Below, piece by piece: positions 1 through 8,896 of a stretch of DNA of 64,000 bases. Numbering within the stretch: the first letter of the stretch is position 1; each line of letters starts with the position of its first letter. The position numbers and the translations under genes are program-made. The notes beneath the pieces were generated by a model. It searched no databases, had not been told where the DNA came from, and was given only the letters and a program-made list of their open reading frames with translations. Source of the DNA: Sulfobacillus thermosulfidooxidans DSM 9293 (GTDB taxonomy: Bacteria; Bacillota; Sulfobacillia; Sulfobacillales; Sulfobacillaceae); NCBI RefSeq assembly GCF_900176145.1, contig NZ_FWWY01000001.1, positions 2,954,911 through 3,018,910 on the forward strand, in the 5' to 3' direction.

Positions 1-2
1 CG

Positions 3-197
3 GCAACATTTTACCGCGATGCTATTGCTGCCAATCCCAATTGGTGGCAAGGTTATTATGACTTGGCGGTGGTTGAAGTTCATTGGGGTGAAGTGTCGTT
101 AGCCGAACAGAATTTGCGGCAGGCATTGTCGGATAATCCGGGAAGCTCTTCAGCATGGCTGTTGTTGCAGTCTTTGCCTCAAACCAACAAATCGTAG
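3..197 (+). CDS. C-terminal end of a TPR-like protein (partial)
   Basis: The window opens inside a reading frame that stays open from base 3 to a TAG at 195-197, about 64 residues. The peptide (ATFYRDAIAANPNWWQGYYD, later AEQNLRQALSDNP) has the helix-turn-helix spacing of tetratricopeptide repeats: Ala/Tyr positions, an NP turn, then a second helix. It is the tail of a longer protein whose start lies outside the window. It ends 34 bases before the preferred hflX start, so the two may be co-transcribed. Function beyond a protein-interaction scaffold cannot be said. Confidence 0.6.
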   Translation, partial: ATFYRDAIAANPNWWQGYYDLAVVEVHWGEVSLAEQNLRQALSDNPGSSSAWLLLQSLPQTNKS

Positions 198-231
198 AAT
201 GCACAATGCCGGCTCACGGGGGGAGGATGCG

Positions 232-1473
232 ATGCAATCCGAACGAGTTATTCTTGTAGGGACCTCCGAAAAGGGAGAAGCGGCGAGAATCCGGGGATTA
301 CAAGAGTTAGACGAATTAGCGCTACTTGTCGCTCAGGCGGGTGGCGATGTCACCTATAAATATTTACAGTCCCGTGACAATCCCGATGATGGGTTGGGAC
401 CTGGAGCTCTTCACGAAATTGCGGCTAAAGTGGAAGAACTCCAAAGTCCTGTGGTGGTGTCCAACGATGATCTGGCGCCTTCCCGGTTACACCAATGGGC
501 ACGCATTTTGGGGCCTGATGTGCGGATTATCGACCGCACCCAGGTCATATTGGATATTTTTGCCCAGCGCGCGCAGTCTCGGGAAGGACGTATTCAGGTT
601 GAATTGGCGCAACTAAAATATTTACTTCCCAGGCTCCGGCAAAGCGGGAGGACACCTTCCCGAGCCGGCGCAGGGATAGGCACACGTGGTCCGGGAGAAA
701 CGCATCTGGAAATGGACCGAAGGAAGATCCGAACACGGATCAAAAATTTGGAAGAGTCGATTGCTATTTTGCAGCGGGAGCGCACAGCTCGCAGGCGAAG
801 ACGCCAATATCACCGCGTGCCTTTAATTACCATGGTGGGATATACCAATGTGGGCAAGTCTACTTTATTTGAGCGAATGACGCGCCGTGCTCAACTAGCC
901 CAAGATGCGTTGTTCGTGACTTTAGATCCCAGTGTTCATCGGATTTTGATTCCGGGAACTGGTCCTGCTCTTTTAACCGATACCGTCGGATTTGTTCAAC
1001 GTCTACCCCATACATTAGTGGCCGCATTTCGCGCGACGCTTGATGAAGTGGTGGAAGCCGACGTGCTCTTAGAGGTTCTTGATGCATCGGTGCCGACATT
1101 AGATCAGCAGCAAGATGCCATCGAACAAGTTTTGGAGGAGATTGGGGCCCAGCACATTAAGCGCATTAAAGTATACAATCAGTGGGATAAGTTGCCACCT
1201 GATACCTCAAAGCCCCAAGATGGGGTTGCGATTTCCGCCCGGTATGACACTAACTTTAGTGATTTATATACGGCGATAGGGCGGGCTCTGACCGATTTTT
1301 ACGTAGAGCGTTGGATTTTTGTGCGGTGGGACGATGTTCTAAAATGGCAGAGAATTTATCAAGATGTGCAAATTGTGCAGCGCCAAGACACCGAAGACGG
1401 GGCACGCCTATTGGTCCGGGCGCCTTCCCATTTGCTTCCGCTGCTAAGTGGGGCGATGGAAGAAAGCCCTTAA
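232..1473 (+). CDS. hflX: GTPase HflX
   Basis: Ribosome-associated GTPase that splits stalled or hibernating 70S ribosomes in related bacteria. The N-terminal HflX domain carries the family glycine-rich motif (GIGTRGPGETHLEMDRR), followed by a basic coiled-coil linker and the G domain: G1 GYTNVGKST at about residues 203-211, G3 DTVGF, and a G4 of NQWDK. Length (413 aa) is normal. The frame is open from ATG 199, but ATG 232 is preferred because GGGGGGAGG lies 5 bases upstream of it, whereas 199 has no ribosome binding site. It follows the TPR-protein tail closely. Confidence 0.92.
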   Translation: MQSERVILVGTSEKGEAARIRGLQELDELALLVAQAGGDVTYKYLQSRDNPDDGLGPGALHEIAAKVEELQSPVVVSNDDLAPSRLHQWARILGPDVRIIDRTQVILDIFAQRAQSREGRIQVELAQLKYLLPRLRQSGRTPSRAGAGIGTRGPGETHLEMDRRKIRTRIKNLEESIAILQRERTARRRRRQYHRVPLITMVGYTNVGKSTLFERMTRRAQLAQDALFVTLDPSVHRILIPGTGPALLTDTVGFVQRLPHTLVAAFRATLDEVVEADVLLEVLDASVPTLDQQQDAIEQVLEEIGAQHIKRIKVYNQWDKLPPDTSKPQDGVAISARYDTNFSDLYTAIGRALTDFYVERWIFVRWDDVLKWQRIYQDVQIVQRQDTEDGARLLVRAPSHLLPLLSGAMEESP

Positions 1474-1783
1474 TGTTGAGGACAGCCAAGCCATGTAGAC
1501 CATGTCGCCTTCAACAAGGGGGAAGGTTGGGAAGGTTGAGGTTGGTGAGGTGTTTGAGTTCTTTTGTTCCCGCAAGCTCATACTATCCGTGCTATAATAA
1601 AAAAATTGGTTGAGACGTGTGATGACAACAGGATACCAATGAGGTTGTCAGCGCGTGATATGATGTTGATCCGGATTATAGGCGAAAGGAGGCAGTCTGG
1701 TACGTATTTAGGCATCCTAAACGCGAGAGACGGTACGAGTTAGGTGTCCATGAATACGGATGGTTCATACCAGGACAAATCAC
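1474..1783 (+). other. Intergenic region hflX-miaB
   Basis: About 310 bases with no convincing gene. It holds a purine-rich G-tract stretch (1518-1550), an extended -10 promoter (1590-1598) and a short inverted repeat TTTAGG-CAT-CCTAAA at 1707-1721 in the presumed miaB leader. An AAAGGAGG at 1685-1692 has no start codon at a useful distance. A 27-codon frame at 1660-1743 lacks a ribosome binding site. Confidence 0.5.
1590..1598 (+). promoter_or_regulatory. Extended -10 promoter for miaB region
   Basis: TGCTATAAT is a perfect extended -10 (TGN plus TATAAT). No good -35 is seen at 16-18 bases upstream, which extended -10 promoters tolerate. It would give a leader of about 180 nt before miaB, and could also serve the following two-component genes. 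Confidence 0.5.
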
Positions 1784-3172
<1,389 letters not shown>

Positions 3173-3177
3173 ATCCT

Positions 3178-4803
3178 ATGCGTCGCCGTTATCTTTGGGT
3201 CGGCATTGGGCTCGCGGCGTCAGTCGCTATGATAATCGGAATAAGTTTCTTTCGCCAGGCGTACTTGCAGGTACGTCAGGCTTTTTTTGCTTTGCAGCTG
3301 CTAACTGAAGTGCAAACCGATCTCCTGGCCCATCATAATGCGCAAGCAATCCGTCTTTTTGCAAATGCTGAAAGCTTATTGCGATTACCGTTGCATCCTT
3401 TAACCTTTGCACAGTTACAAACCACTCTGACCATGGCTTATGAAAGACTCAGCCCGTTAACTTTAAGCCTTAACCCGGGCATGATTGTAGTTTGGATCGG
3501 TCTCACAGGATTAGTGATTTTTGTCTTTTGGATAGAAGAACGCCGCATCGATCGTTTGCAAGAGGACAAAAGACATTTATACTCCCAGTGGATGGCCATA
3601 ACGACGGCATGGACGGGTCATCGATTTCTTACCCATCCAGAAGAACTTTTCGCCCGTATTTTGGAACAGGTTAAGAAAGAAATGGGCTTAGATGGCGTAG
3701 AAATTTGGCAATGGCGTAGTGATCCGCAAAATGCCCTGACGGTCTTTGTCGCAACAGGGTCCAGTATCTTGAGCGATGCGTTGCCCATACCTCAAGCGTT
3801 TCTTGAACCGTCGCTTGGATTATTGGGCACTGTAATCCAAGACCAAAACCCAGCATATTCCGGCGAAGCGTCAGAATTAAAGGCAATTTTTCCCGGGCTA
3901 AGAGTTCCCAATATGGCCATATTGCCGTTATATCTGCAAGAAAACATTTGGGGATTTTTCGTCCTTTGGGGTCCTGAACACGCCTGGTATTTTCGACATC
4001 AAGATGTATTAAAGATTATTGCCCTGCAAATCAGTACAATTTTGACCAATAACGTATTGGAAGAACAGGCGAGACGGGCGGAAGTTTACCAACAAATGGC
4101 GAGAGGCCGTTCCGAATTACTCGCCAATGTATCGCATGAATTGCGTACACCCTTGGGATTGATTAGAGGGTACGCGGAAACCTTGCTGAATTTATTCGAG
4201 AGATTGCAGCCAGAAGAGCGACAAGAATTTTTGTTAACGATCCTCGAGGAAAGCCAACAATTGGAACAGTTAATCGATAATTTACTAAATATGTCCCAAA
4301 TTGAAGAGCAAGGGATAGCTCTAAATCGCCGTAGTTTTGCTTTGAAACCGTGGATCGTTGGGCTTTTACGCCGCATCATGCCGCAAGATCGTCAACGCAT
4401 TCATATTTCGGTGCAAGATACGATAGTTTTTGGTGACCCAGAGCGGTTATTTGAGGCATTAATCAATATCGTGGAAAACAGCTTGAAATATTCATCCGGA
4501 AACATCTTTATTATGAGTGGAATATCTAACGGATGGTGGACGGTGCGCGTGCGTGATGAAGGGCCTGGCGTTGCCGCCTCGGATTTGGAACGGATTTTCC
4601 AACGGTTTTATCGGGGGTCCGGGGCCGCTCAATCCGATAAACGGGGCTCAGGACTAGGGCTCAGCATTGTCAAACGGATTGTCGAGGCACATCATGGGCG
4701 TATTTGGGCGGAAAATGTTCGCCCTCAAGGGTTTTTAGTGGGAATTGAATTGCCACTGCAAGACGGTGGGAAAGGAGGGCCAGATCGTGGCTACCCGTCC
4801 TGA
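3178..4803 (+). CDS. Membrane sensor histidine kinase with GAF domain
   Basis: Sensor kinase of a two-component system. Two hydrophobic segments (about residues 7-25 and 100-118) flank a short extracytoplasmic region; then a GAF-like domain (about 145-285), the HisKA dimerisation helix with phospho-acceptor His in SHELRTPL (about residue 319), and a HATPase domain with N box ENSLKYS, G1 DEGPGV and G2 GSGLGLSIV. It starts 5 bases after miaB with no clear ribosome binding site, so translation may be coupled. The GAF-HisKA-HATPase order equals the C-terminal half of KdpD, and the partner regulator is KdpE-like, but it has two rather than four membrane segments. The signal it senses is unknown. 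Confidence 0.88.
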   Translation: MRRRYLWVGIGLAASVAMIIGISFFRQAYLQVRQAFFALQLLTEVQTDLLAHHNAQAIRLFANAESLLRLPLHPLTFAQLQTTLTMAYERLSPLTLSLNPGMIVVWIGLTGLVIFVFWIEERRIDRLQEDKRHLYSQWMAITTAWTGHRFLTHPEELFARILEQVKKEMGLDGVEIWQWRSDPQNALTVFVATGSSILSDALPIPQAFLEPSLGLLGTVIQDQNPAYSGEASELKAIFPGLRVPNMAILPLYLQENIWGFFVLWGPEHAWYFRHQDVLKIIALQISTILTNNVLEEQARRAEVYQQMARGRSELLANVSHELRTPLGLIRGYAETLLNLFERLQPEERQEFLLTILEESQQLEQLIDNLLNMSQIEEQGIALNRRSFALKPWIVGLLRRIMPQDRQRIHISVQDTIVFGDPERLFEALINIVENSLKYSSGNIFIMSGISNGWWTVRVRDEGPGVAASDLERIFQRFYRGSGAAQSDKRGSGLGLSIVKRIVEAHHGRIWAENVRPQGFLVGIELPLQDGGKGGPDRGYPS

Positions 4804-5509
4804 TATCATGTATCGTATTTTGGTGGTTGAAGACGAACCCAAATATCTTCGCTTGATGAGCACTCATTTGCGGTTATCGGGCTACCGCGTTTTTCAATCG
4901 CACAATGGGTGGGATGCTTTGCATAAAGTGTTTACGGAAGAGCCGCATTTAGTGGTGTTAGATTTGCGGTTGCCAGAAATGGATGGATTTGAGGTCTGCA
5001 AACGCATTCGGAAAATGGGGAATGTCCCCATCCTGGTGCTGACGGCACTTAATACAGATGAAGACATGATTCGTGCACTGGATTTGGGAGCCGATGACTA
5101 TGTCACCAAACCATTTTCGCCCGACGCCGTATTAGCGAGGATCCGGGCTTTATTGCGGCGTAGCTACGAATCGGTCATGGATACACCCCTACCGGAGTGT
5201 GGAAGACTCCGTTTAGATGAGGAATATCACAATTTATCGGTTGACGGCCGGACCATTCATTTGACCCCCACAGAGTGGAAACTTTTGAAGGAATTTATGA
5301 TGCATTGTGGTAAAGTGTTAACTCATGACCATCTCCTTGGGGCTGTCTGGGGACCGGAGTATCAAGGAGACCACGAATATTTGCGCGTTTATGTGCGTAA
5401 ATTGCGGTCTTACATCGAACCCAATCCGCGGCTTCCTGTGTACCTAGTGACTCAAGCAGGAATTGGCTATGTATTATATCCTTCCCCTCATGGCCAAATT
5501 AAGGAATAA
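4787..5509 (+). CDS. OmpR/KdpE-like response regulator
   Basis: DNA-binding response regulator, the partner of the kinase just upstream. Receiver domain with acidic pocket (VVEDE), phospho-acceptor Asp about residue 59 in LDLRLPEMDG, and TKPF near its end; then a winged-helix output domain. The C-terminal pattern (LTPTEWKLLKEF, GKVLTHDHLLGAVWGPEY, YLRVYVRKLR, GIGYVL) is strikingly like KdpE. Start chosen at GTG 4787: AAAGGAGGG lies 7 bases upstream, and the gene overlaps the kinase by 17 bases. An in-frame ATG at 4745 lacks such a site. The KdpE likeness is by eye. Confidence 0.9.
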   Translation: MATRPDIMYRILVVEDEPKYLRLMSTHLRLSGYRVFQSHNGWDALHKVFTEEPHLVVLDLRLPEMDGFEVCKRIRKMGNVPILVLTALNTDEDMIRALDLGADDYVTKPFSPDAVLARIRALLRRSYESVMDTPLPECGRLRLDEEYHNLSVDGRTIHLTPTEWKLLKEFMMHCGKVLTHDHLLGAVWGPEYQGDHEYLRVYVRKLRSYIEPNPRLPVYLVTQAGIGYVLYPSPHGQIKE

Positions 5510-5544
5510 AGAGGGCATTATCGTGGTCTAGGATGTTGGCGGAA

Positions 5545-5553
5545 TGCTATAAT
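5545..5553 (+). promoter_or_regulatory. Extended -10 promoter for kdpD-like gene
   Basis: TGCTATAAT, identical to the extended -10 upstream of miaB, with no clear -35. Initiation near 5560 would give a leader of roughly 185 nt before the KdpD-like gene. Confidence 0.5.
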
Positions 5554-5559
5554 CCCCTG

Positions 5560-5743
5560 TAGATAACTTACCGGACAAGGGACAGGTCAGAGGACCCAGT
5601 TACTATGGGGATTCACGATGCTTTAAACGCGCAGACAGAGATGAAGACTCCAATATCAGGAATATCTACAAGGCCCAGTCACGATCTTATGCTTTAGCGA
5701 GGATAGCTGGGCAACCCTTATGCAGAAAGGGCGGTAGAGGACG
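5560..5743 (+). promoter_or_regulatory. Long structured leader, possible riboswitch
   Basis: Non-coding leader between the promoter and the KdpD-like start. Visible pairings: GCCCAG (5673-5678) with CTGGGC (5707-5712), and CCCTT (5715-5719) with AAGGG (5727-5731) just before the start region. Parts loosely recall the ydaO c-di-AMP riboswitch (AGAGGACC followed by TGGGGATTCAC), which in Bacillota often precedes potassium genes, but the diagnostic 3' CCCGTCAGCTAAC block is not recognisable. Class therefore unassigned. Confidence 0.3.
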
Positions 5744-6889
5744 ATGGCCTCTACATATAAACGCAGAACACCAGAAGAAATATTGGAAGATATCCGCCGG
5801 ATGTCACGGGGCAAGCACCGCGTCTATCTCGGTGCTGCTCCCGGAGTTGGTAAAACCTATACCATGCTGAGTGACGCGCACATTGCCAAAGAACAAGGCA
5901 TTGATGTGGTTATTGGTGTTATTGATACGCACGGTCGAGAGGAAACCGCCGAGTTGACACGCGGACTGGAAGCGGTTCCGCTGGCTACTTGCACCTACAA
6001 GGGGCTTGAGGTGGGGGAACTGGACGTGGGAGCGGTAATGGCGCGAGGACCTGACGTGGTATTGGTGGATGAATTGGCTCACACCAATGCGGACAACTGC
6101 AAAAATCGAAAGCGTTATCAAGACGTTGAAGACTTGCTGGCTGCCGGAATTAATGTGTGGTCGACATTAAATATCCAACATCTTGAATCTCTTAATGACA
6201 CGGTGCGGCAGATCACAGGTGTCAGGGTTCGCGAAACCGTGCCCGATTCCATCGTACGCGAAGCTAACGAGATAAGGCTTGTAGACCTGACCCCAGAAGC
6301 GTTGATAGAACGCTTGAAACGGGGAAAAGTCTACCAAGGTCGGCGAATTGACCAAGCCTTACAAAATTTTTTCCGAACTGGCAATATCACGGCATTACGG
6401 GAACTCGCTTTACGAGTGGTGGCCGATGATACTGATGATCGCCTTGAGACTTATATGAACCGGCACGCGATTGAAGGACCATGGCCCACCCATGACCGGA
6501 TTATGGTGGCTGTGACGCCTTCCCCCAATGGGGCTCGGCTGTTACGGCGTGGATACCGAATTGCTCAACGGTTAAAGGCAGAGTTTTATGTGGTGATTGT
6601 TCGTCCTGCAGACGGCCGGGCCTTTTCGGCGTCTGATGAACAAACCTTACAAGCCCATATTAATTTGGCCAAACAGCTTGGCGCACAAGTGGTGGAGTTG
6701 CGTGACAACAATGTTCCTAGAGCTCTCGTGAACTTCGCTAGGGAACATCATGTGACGGAAATCGTTATGGGAGAATCATTGAGAACCAGGTGGCAAGAAG
6801 TCTTTAAGGGATCTGTCATCAACGAAGTTTTGCGTCAAACCAGTAATATTGACATTTTAGTGGTTGGGCACGAACGGGATCGCGACTAA
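5744..6889 (+). CDS. KdpD N-terminal domain/universal stress protein, no kinase
   Basis: Stand-alone version of the cytoplasmic sensory half of KdpD, the potassium/turgor sensor. Residues 1-220 form the KdpD domain with Walker A GAAPGVGKT (30-38) and the conserved stretches VLVDELAHTN and NVWSTLNIQHLESLND. Residues about 245-375 form a Usp-like nucleotide-binding domain. At 381 aa it ends there: the four-helix membrane domain, GAF, HisKA and ATPase of full KdpD are absent. Short forms like this occur in other bacteria. In Staphylococcus the KdpD Usp domain binds c-di-AMP. The adjacent kinase and KdpE-like regulator could supply the missing functions; no kdpFABC is in the window. Confidence 0.88.
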   Translation: MASTYKRRTPEEILEDIRRMSRGKHRVYLGAAPGVGKTYTMLSDAHIAKEQGIDVVIGVIDTHGREETAELTRGLEAVPLATCTYKGLEVGELDVGAVMARGPDVVLVDELAHTNADNCKNRKRYQDVEDLLAAGINVWSTLNIQHLESLNDTVRQITGVRVRETVPDSIVREANEIRLVDLTPEALIERLKRGKVYQGRRIDQALQNFFRTGNITALRELALRVVADDTDDRLETYMNRHAIEGPWPTHDRIMVAVTPSPNGARLLRRGYRIAQRLKAEFYVVIVRPADGRAFSASDEQTLQAHINLAKQLGAQVVELRDNNVPRALVNFAREHHVTEIVMGESLRTRWQEVFKGSVINEVLRQTSNIDILVVGHERDRD

Positions 6890-6919
6890 GAGGAGAGAGC
6901 CTCTATAGCCTGTTATGGA

Positions 6920-6942
6920 CCATCCCGCCTGAGGCGGGATGG
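6920..6942. terminator. Bidirectional hairpin between convergent genes
   Basis: CCATCCCGCC-TGA-GGCGGGATGG, a 10-bp GC-rich stem with a 3-base loop. It lies between the kdpD-like stop and the convergent GH18-like stop. The plus strand has only a loose T-rich tail after it. Confidence 0.65.
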
Positions 6943-6945
6943 GAT

Positions 6946-8136
6946 TTACGTTTTATTTCGATGTTGGGGTGAGGCTTGTTTCTTGCTTGTGGCCGTTGTT
7001 CCACTTTTTGTGGGAGCAGGCTGTTTTAAGGCTTTGGCGACCCGGTTCCACCATTTGGCGTCTTCGTATCCAATTCTCCAGAACGCAACCCCTCCCAAAT
7101 GATCTTGTTCGGCCAATTTAATCCGGTCTACGGCGGCTCTGTCATTGACAAACCAAATCGTATACGACACGCCCTTGGAGGTGTAATGGTCATAGGCTTC
7201 CTTATAGGTTGGATTCCAAGTATAGGCGCCGTATTTGTGTTGATACATCACTTTCAACGGAATTGTTGTGGCCTTAGTAGATCCAGCTTTCCATAAGTAC
7301 CCGTAATTAGCAATCCCTAGATACAGTTTGGAGGGTTGGACGCCCGCCTTTAGAGCCAGATTAATGCTTTGTTTGACCCAGTTAAAGGGACTCACGGGTC
7401 CAGGCGGTGTGCCGTTACCATGTAAGTCATAGGCCATAAGCACCATGCTGTTAACATCTTTGTCTAACGCTCCCAAATCGTAGGCCCCAGATTGCCCAGT
7501 ACCGGCAGTTAAGGGAATGACTGACATGGATATGACCTTGTTCTTGGGCATTTTTGTATGCAACTCGTTCATAAAATCCACGAGAAGCGTGCGATCGGTT
7601 GGCTTCAATTTTTGAAAATCGATTTGAACGCCGGCGTAATTCTTGGACGTGACTAAATGGACAATTTGGTCAATCGCTTTCGTGCGCAAACTTTGGGAAG
7701 TGAGCATACCATCTGTGCCCATGTAATTGTTAAACAGTGGCATGAGCGGCAAATGCGCCTGCTTTGCTAAGGTGGCAGCATTGCCTTCTGGTTTCGCTAT
7801 CACCGTTCCTGTGGCGGTGACTTCATACCAAAACGGTGAAAGGTAGGTTACCAGTCCCGGATGGGCCTTGACAAATGTGAAAGGATCGGGATGGACATGG
7901 GTCATGGTTTGGTCATAAAAGGCAATGACCTTGAGTTTCCCTGTTGACGATTTGCTGTTAGTCGTATTTGTTGTCTTCTTCACCGTTTGCGTTGCCTTAT
8001 TCGCGGCTTTTCGAGTCGATTGCGTGGTGTGCTTTGCCGGAGCCGGTTTTTGCGGTTCAGCATATAAACTGCATCCTCCGATGAACACGGTGGCGAAACT
8101 TAATGCCGTAAGCAATTTTAAATTGTGGGCTTTCAA
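6946..8136 (-). CDS. GH18-like lipoprotein lacking catalytic Glu
   Basis: Predicted lipoprotein of the YaaH/YdhD-type glycoside hydrolase 18 family, enzymes that hydrolyse spore cortex or wall glycans. N-terminal hydrophobic segment with lipobox-like IGGC (Cys 22), a Thr/Lys/Ser-rich linker (about 30-65), then a TIM-barrel domain ending in GGVAFWRIGYED. The family's catalytic motif is normally DGxxIDFE; here it reads AGVQIDFQ, so both the first Asp and the catalytic Glu (Gln 175) are replaced. Start chosen at TTG 8136 because GAGGAGG precedes it; an open frame reaches 8193 without a site. It may be a binding protein rather than an enzyme. Divergent from the next gene. Confidence 0.8.
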   Translation of the reverse strand: MKAHNLKLLTALSFATVFIGGCSLYAEPQKPAPAKHTTQSTRKAANKATQTVKKTTNTTNSKSSTGKLKVIAFYDQTMTHVHPDPFTFVKAHPGLVTYLSPFWYEVTATGTVIAKPEGNAATLAKQAHLPLMPLFNNYMGTDGMLTSQSLRTKAIDQIVHLVTSKNYAGVQIDFQKLKPTDRTLLVDFMNELHTKMPKNKVISMSVIPLTAGTGQSGAYDLGALDKDVNSMVLMAYDLHGNGTPPGPVSPFNWVKQSINLALKAGVQPSKLYLGIANYGYLWKAGSTKATTIPLKVMYQHKYGAYTWNPTYKEAYDHYTSKGVSYTIWFVNDRAAVDRIKLAEQDHLGGVAFWRIGYEDAKWWNRVAKALKQPAPTKSGTTATSKKQASPQHRNKT

Positions 8137-8179
8137 CGTTTTAAACCTCCTCGTACAAATGAACTGTGTCTGCACCCAA

Positions 8180-8242
8180 CACGGATGGTTCACGGATGCT
8201 CTAAGTGATCACCTGACCGAACAATTGCAGTCATATTATGAC
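8180..8242. promoter_or_regulatory. Direct repeat and palindrome in divergent promoter region
   Basis: The spacer between the divergent genes holds a direct repeat CACGGATG-GTT-CACGGATG (8180-8198, 11-base period, one helical turn) and a short palindrome GTCATA-T-TATGAC (8230-8242). Both look like protein-binding sites. GTCATATT also resembles a sigma-E -35, but no matching -10 is found at the right distance. Confidence 0.3.
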
Positions 8243-8301
8243 GAGAAAGGGATTAAGCCATACTGGAAGTGTGAGGATATTGACCGGGGAGGCAAAAGGT
8301 T

Positions 8302-8760
8302 TTGACGTGGCTAAAAGGCATGCTTGTCGGCGGGGGCGCCGTGCTTGTCCTCGAAATGCTGTGGTTAAGTCTCGTGGGCATATCAATCGTCGTGCCCTCA
8401 AGCACGGTTTCCGCCGTCGTCGCGGAGACTATGAGTCAGTTTAAACGTCAAGACTTAACTGCGAATCTTGAAGAGCAGATTACGCCGTTACTCAATCGAA
8501 GTATGATTCGGTTGGTACATACGGTGAACATCCAGGTCGACGGCATCCCCTTAGGAATTAATCCTAACAACGAAGAACGATTGCAGCAGCAACTGATGCA
8601 TGATATGAACACATCCATGATGAATTATCTTCAGCGTCAAATGGATTCCGGGCAATTGACCCAAAATATCACACGGTTCGTCTTAACACACCCGCAAAAA
8701 CTTGATGTCACCGCTTCGTTGGGTCCTGTCAGTATTCCTGTACAGGTGACAATTCCTTAA
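8302..8760 (+). CDS. Small membrane-anchored protein of unknown function
   Basis: 152-aa protein with one N-terminal hydrophobic segment (about residues 7-33) and a polar remainder rich in Gln/Asn and helix formers (LQQQLMHDMNTSMMNYLQRQ), ending in a beta-prone tail (VTASLGPVSIPVQVTIP). Probably anchored with its C-terminus outside. Start TTG 8302 is supported by GGGGAGG 9 bases upstream. I do not recognise a family. It is divergent from the GH18-like lipoprotein and followed by the rpsB promoter. Confidence 0.65.
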   Translation: MTWLKGMLVGGGAVLVLEMLWLSLVGISIVVPSSTVSAVVAETMSQFKRQDLTANLEEQITPLLNRSMIRLVHTVNIQVDGIPLGINPNNEERLQQQLMHDMNTSMMNYLQRQMDSGQLTQNITRFVLTHPQKLDVTASLGPVSIPVQVTIP

Positions 8761-8771
8761 CGGGCATAGGC

Positions 8772-8800
8772 TTGCTGGGATCGGGTGATTGTGATATAAT
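8772..8800 (+). promoter_or_regulatory. Sigma-A promoter of rpsB operon
   Basis: TTGCTG, 17-base spacer, TATAAT, with an extended -10 (TGA immediately before TATAAT). Near-consensus housekeeping promoter, as expected for a ribosomal protein operon. Initiation near 8807 gives a leader of about 90 nt. Confidence 0.8.
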
Positions 8801-8823
8801 TCGCTAGGATTTTTTACCACACA

Positions 8824-8887
8824 CGCAGTTCGTTTCCCTGGTGCTTAAGGTTCGAGTGATAGCGACTGCGGAGGACAAACCAGGAGG
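8824..8887 (+). promoter_or_regulatory. Possible autoregulatory S2 leader (pseudoknot over RBS)
   Basis: CGCAGT (8824-8829) can pair with ACTGCG (8865-8870). Within that loop CCTGGT (8837-8842) is complementary to ACCAGG (8879-8884), which overlaps the AGGAGG ribosome binding site of rpsB (8882-8887). This would form a pseudoknot hiding the site, in line with known autogenous control of ribosomal protein operons. Confidence 0.45.
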
Positions 8888-8896
8888 TATTCAAAA

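Noticed and set aside
1660..1743. 27-codon frame in the miaB leader
   Set aside because: No Shine-Dalgarno before its ATG and no conserved feature.
8230..8242. GTCATATT as a sigma-E -35 element
   Set aside because: The nearest CATAC lies 21 bases on instead of 13-15, so it does not form a sigma-E promoter.
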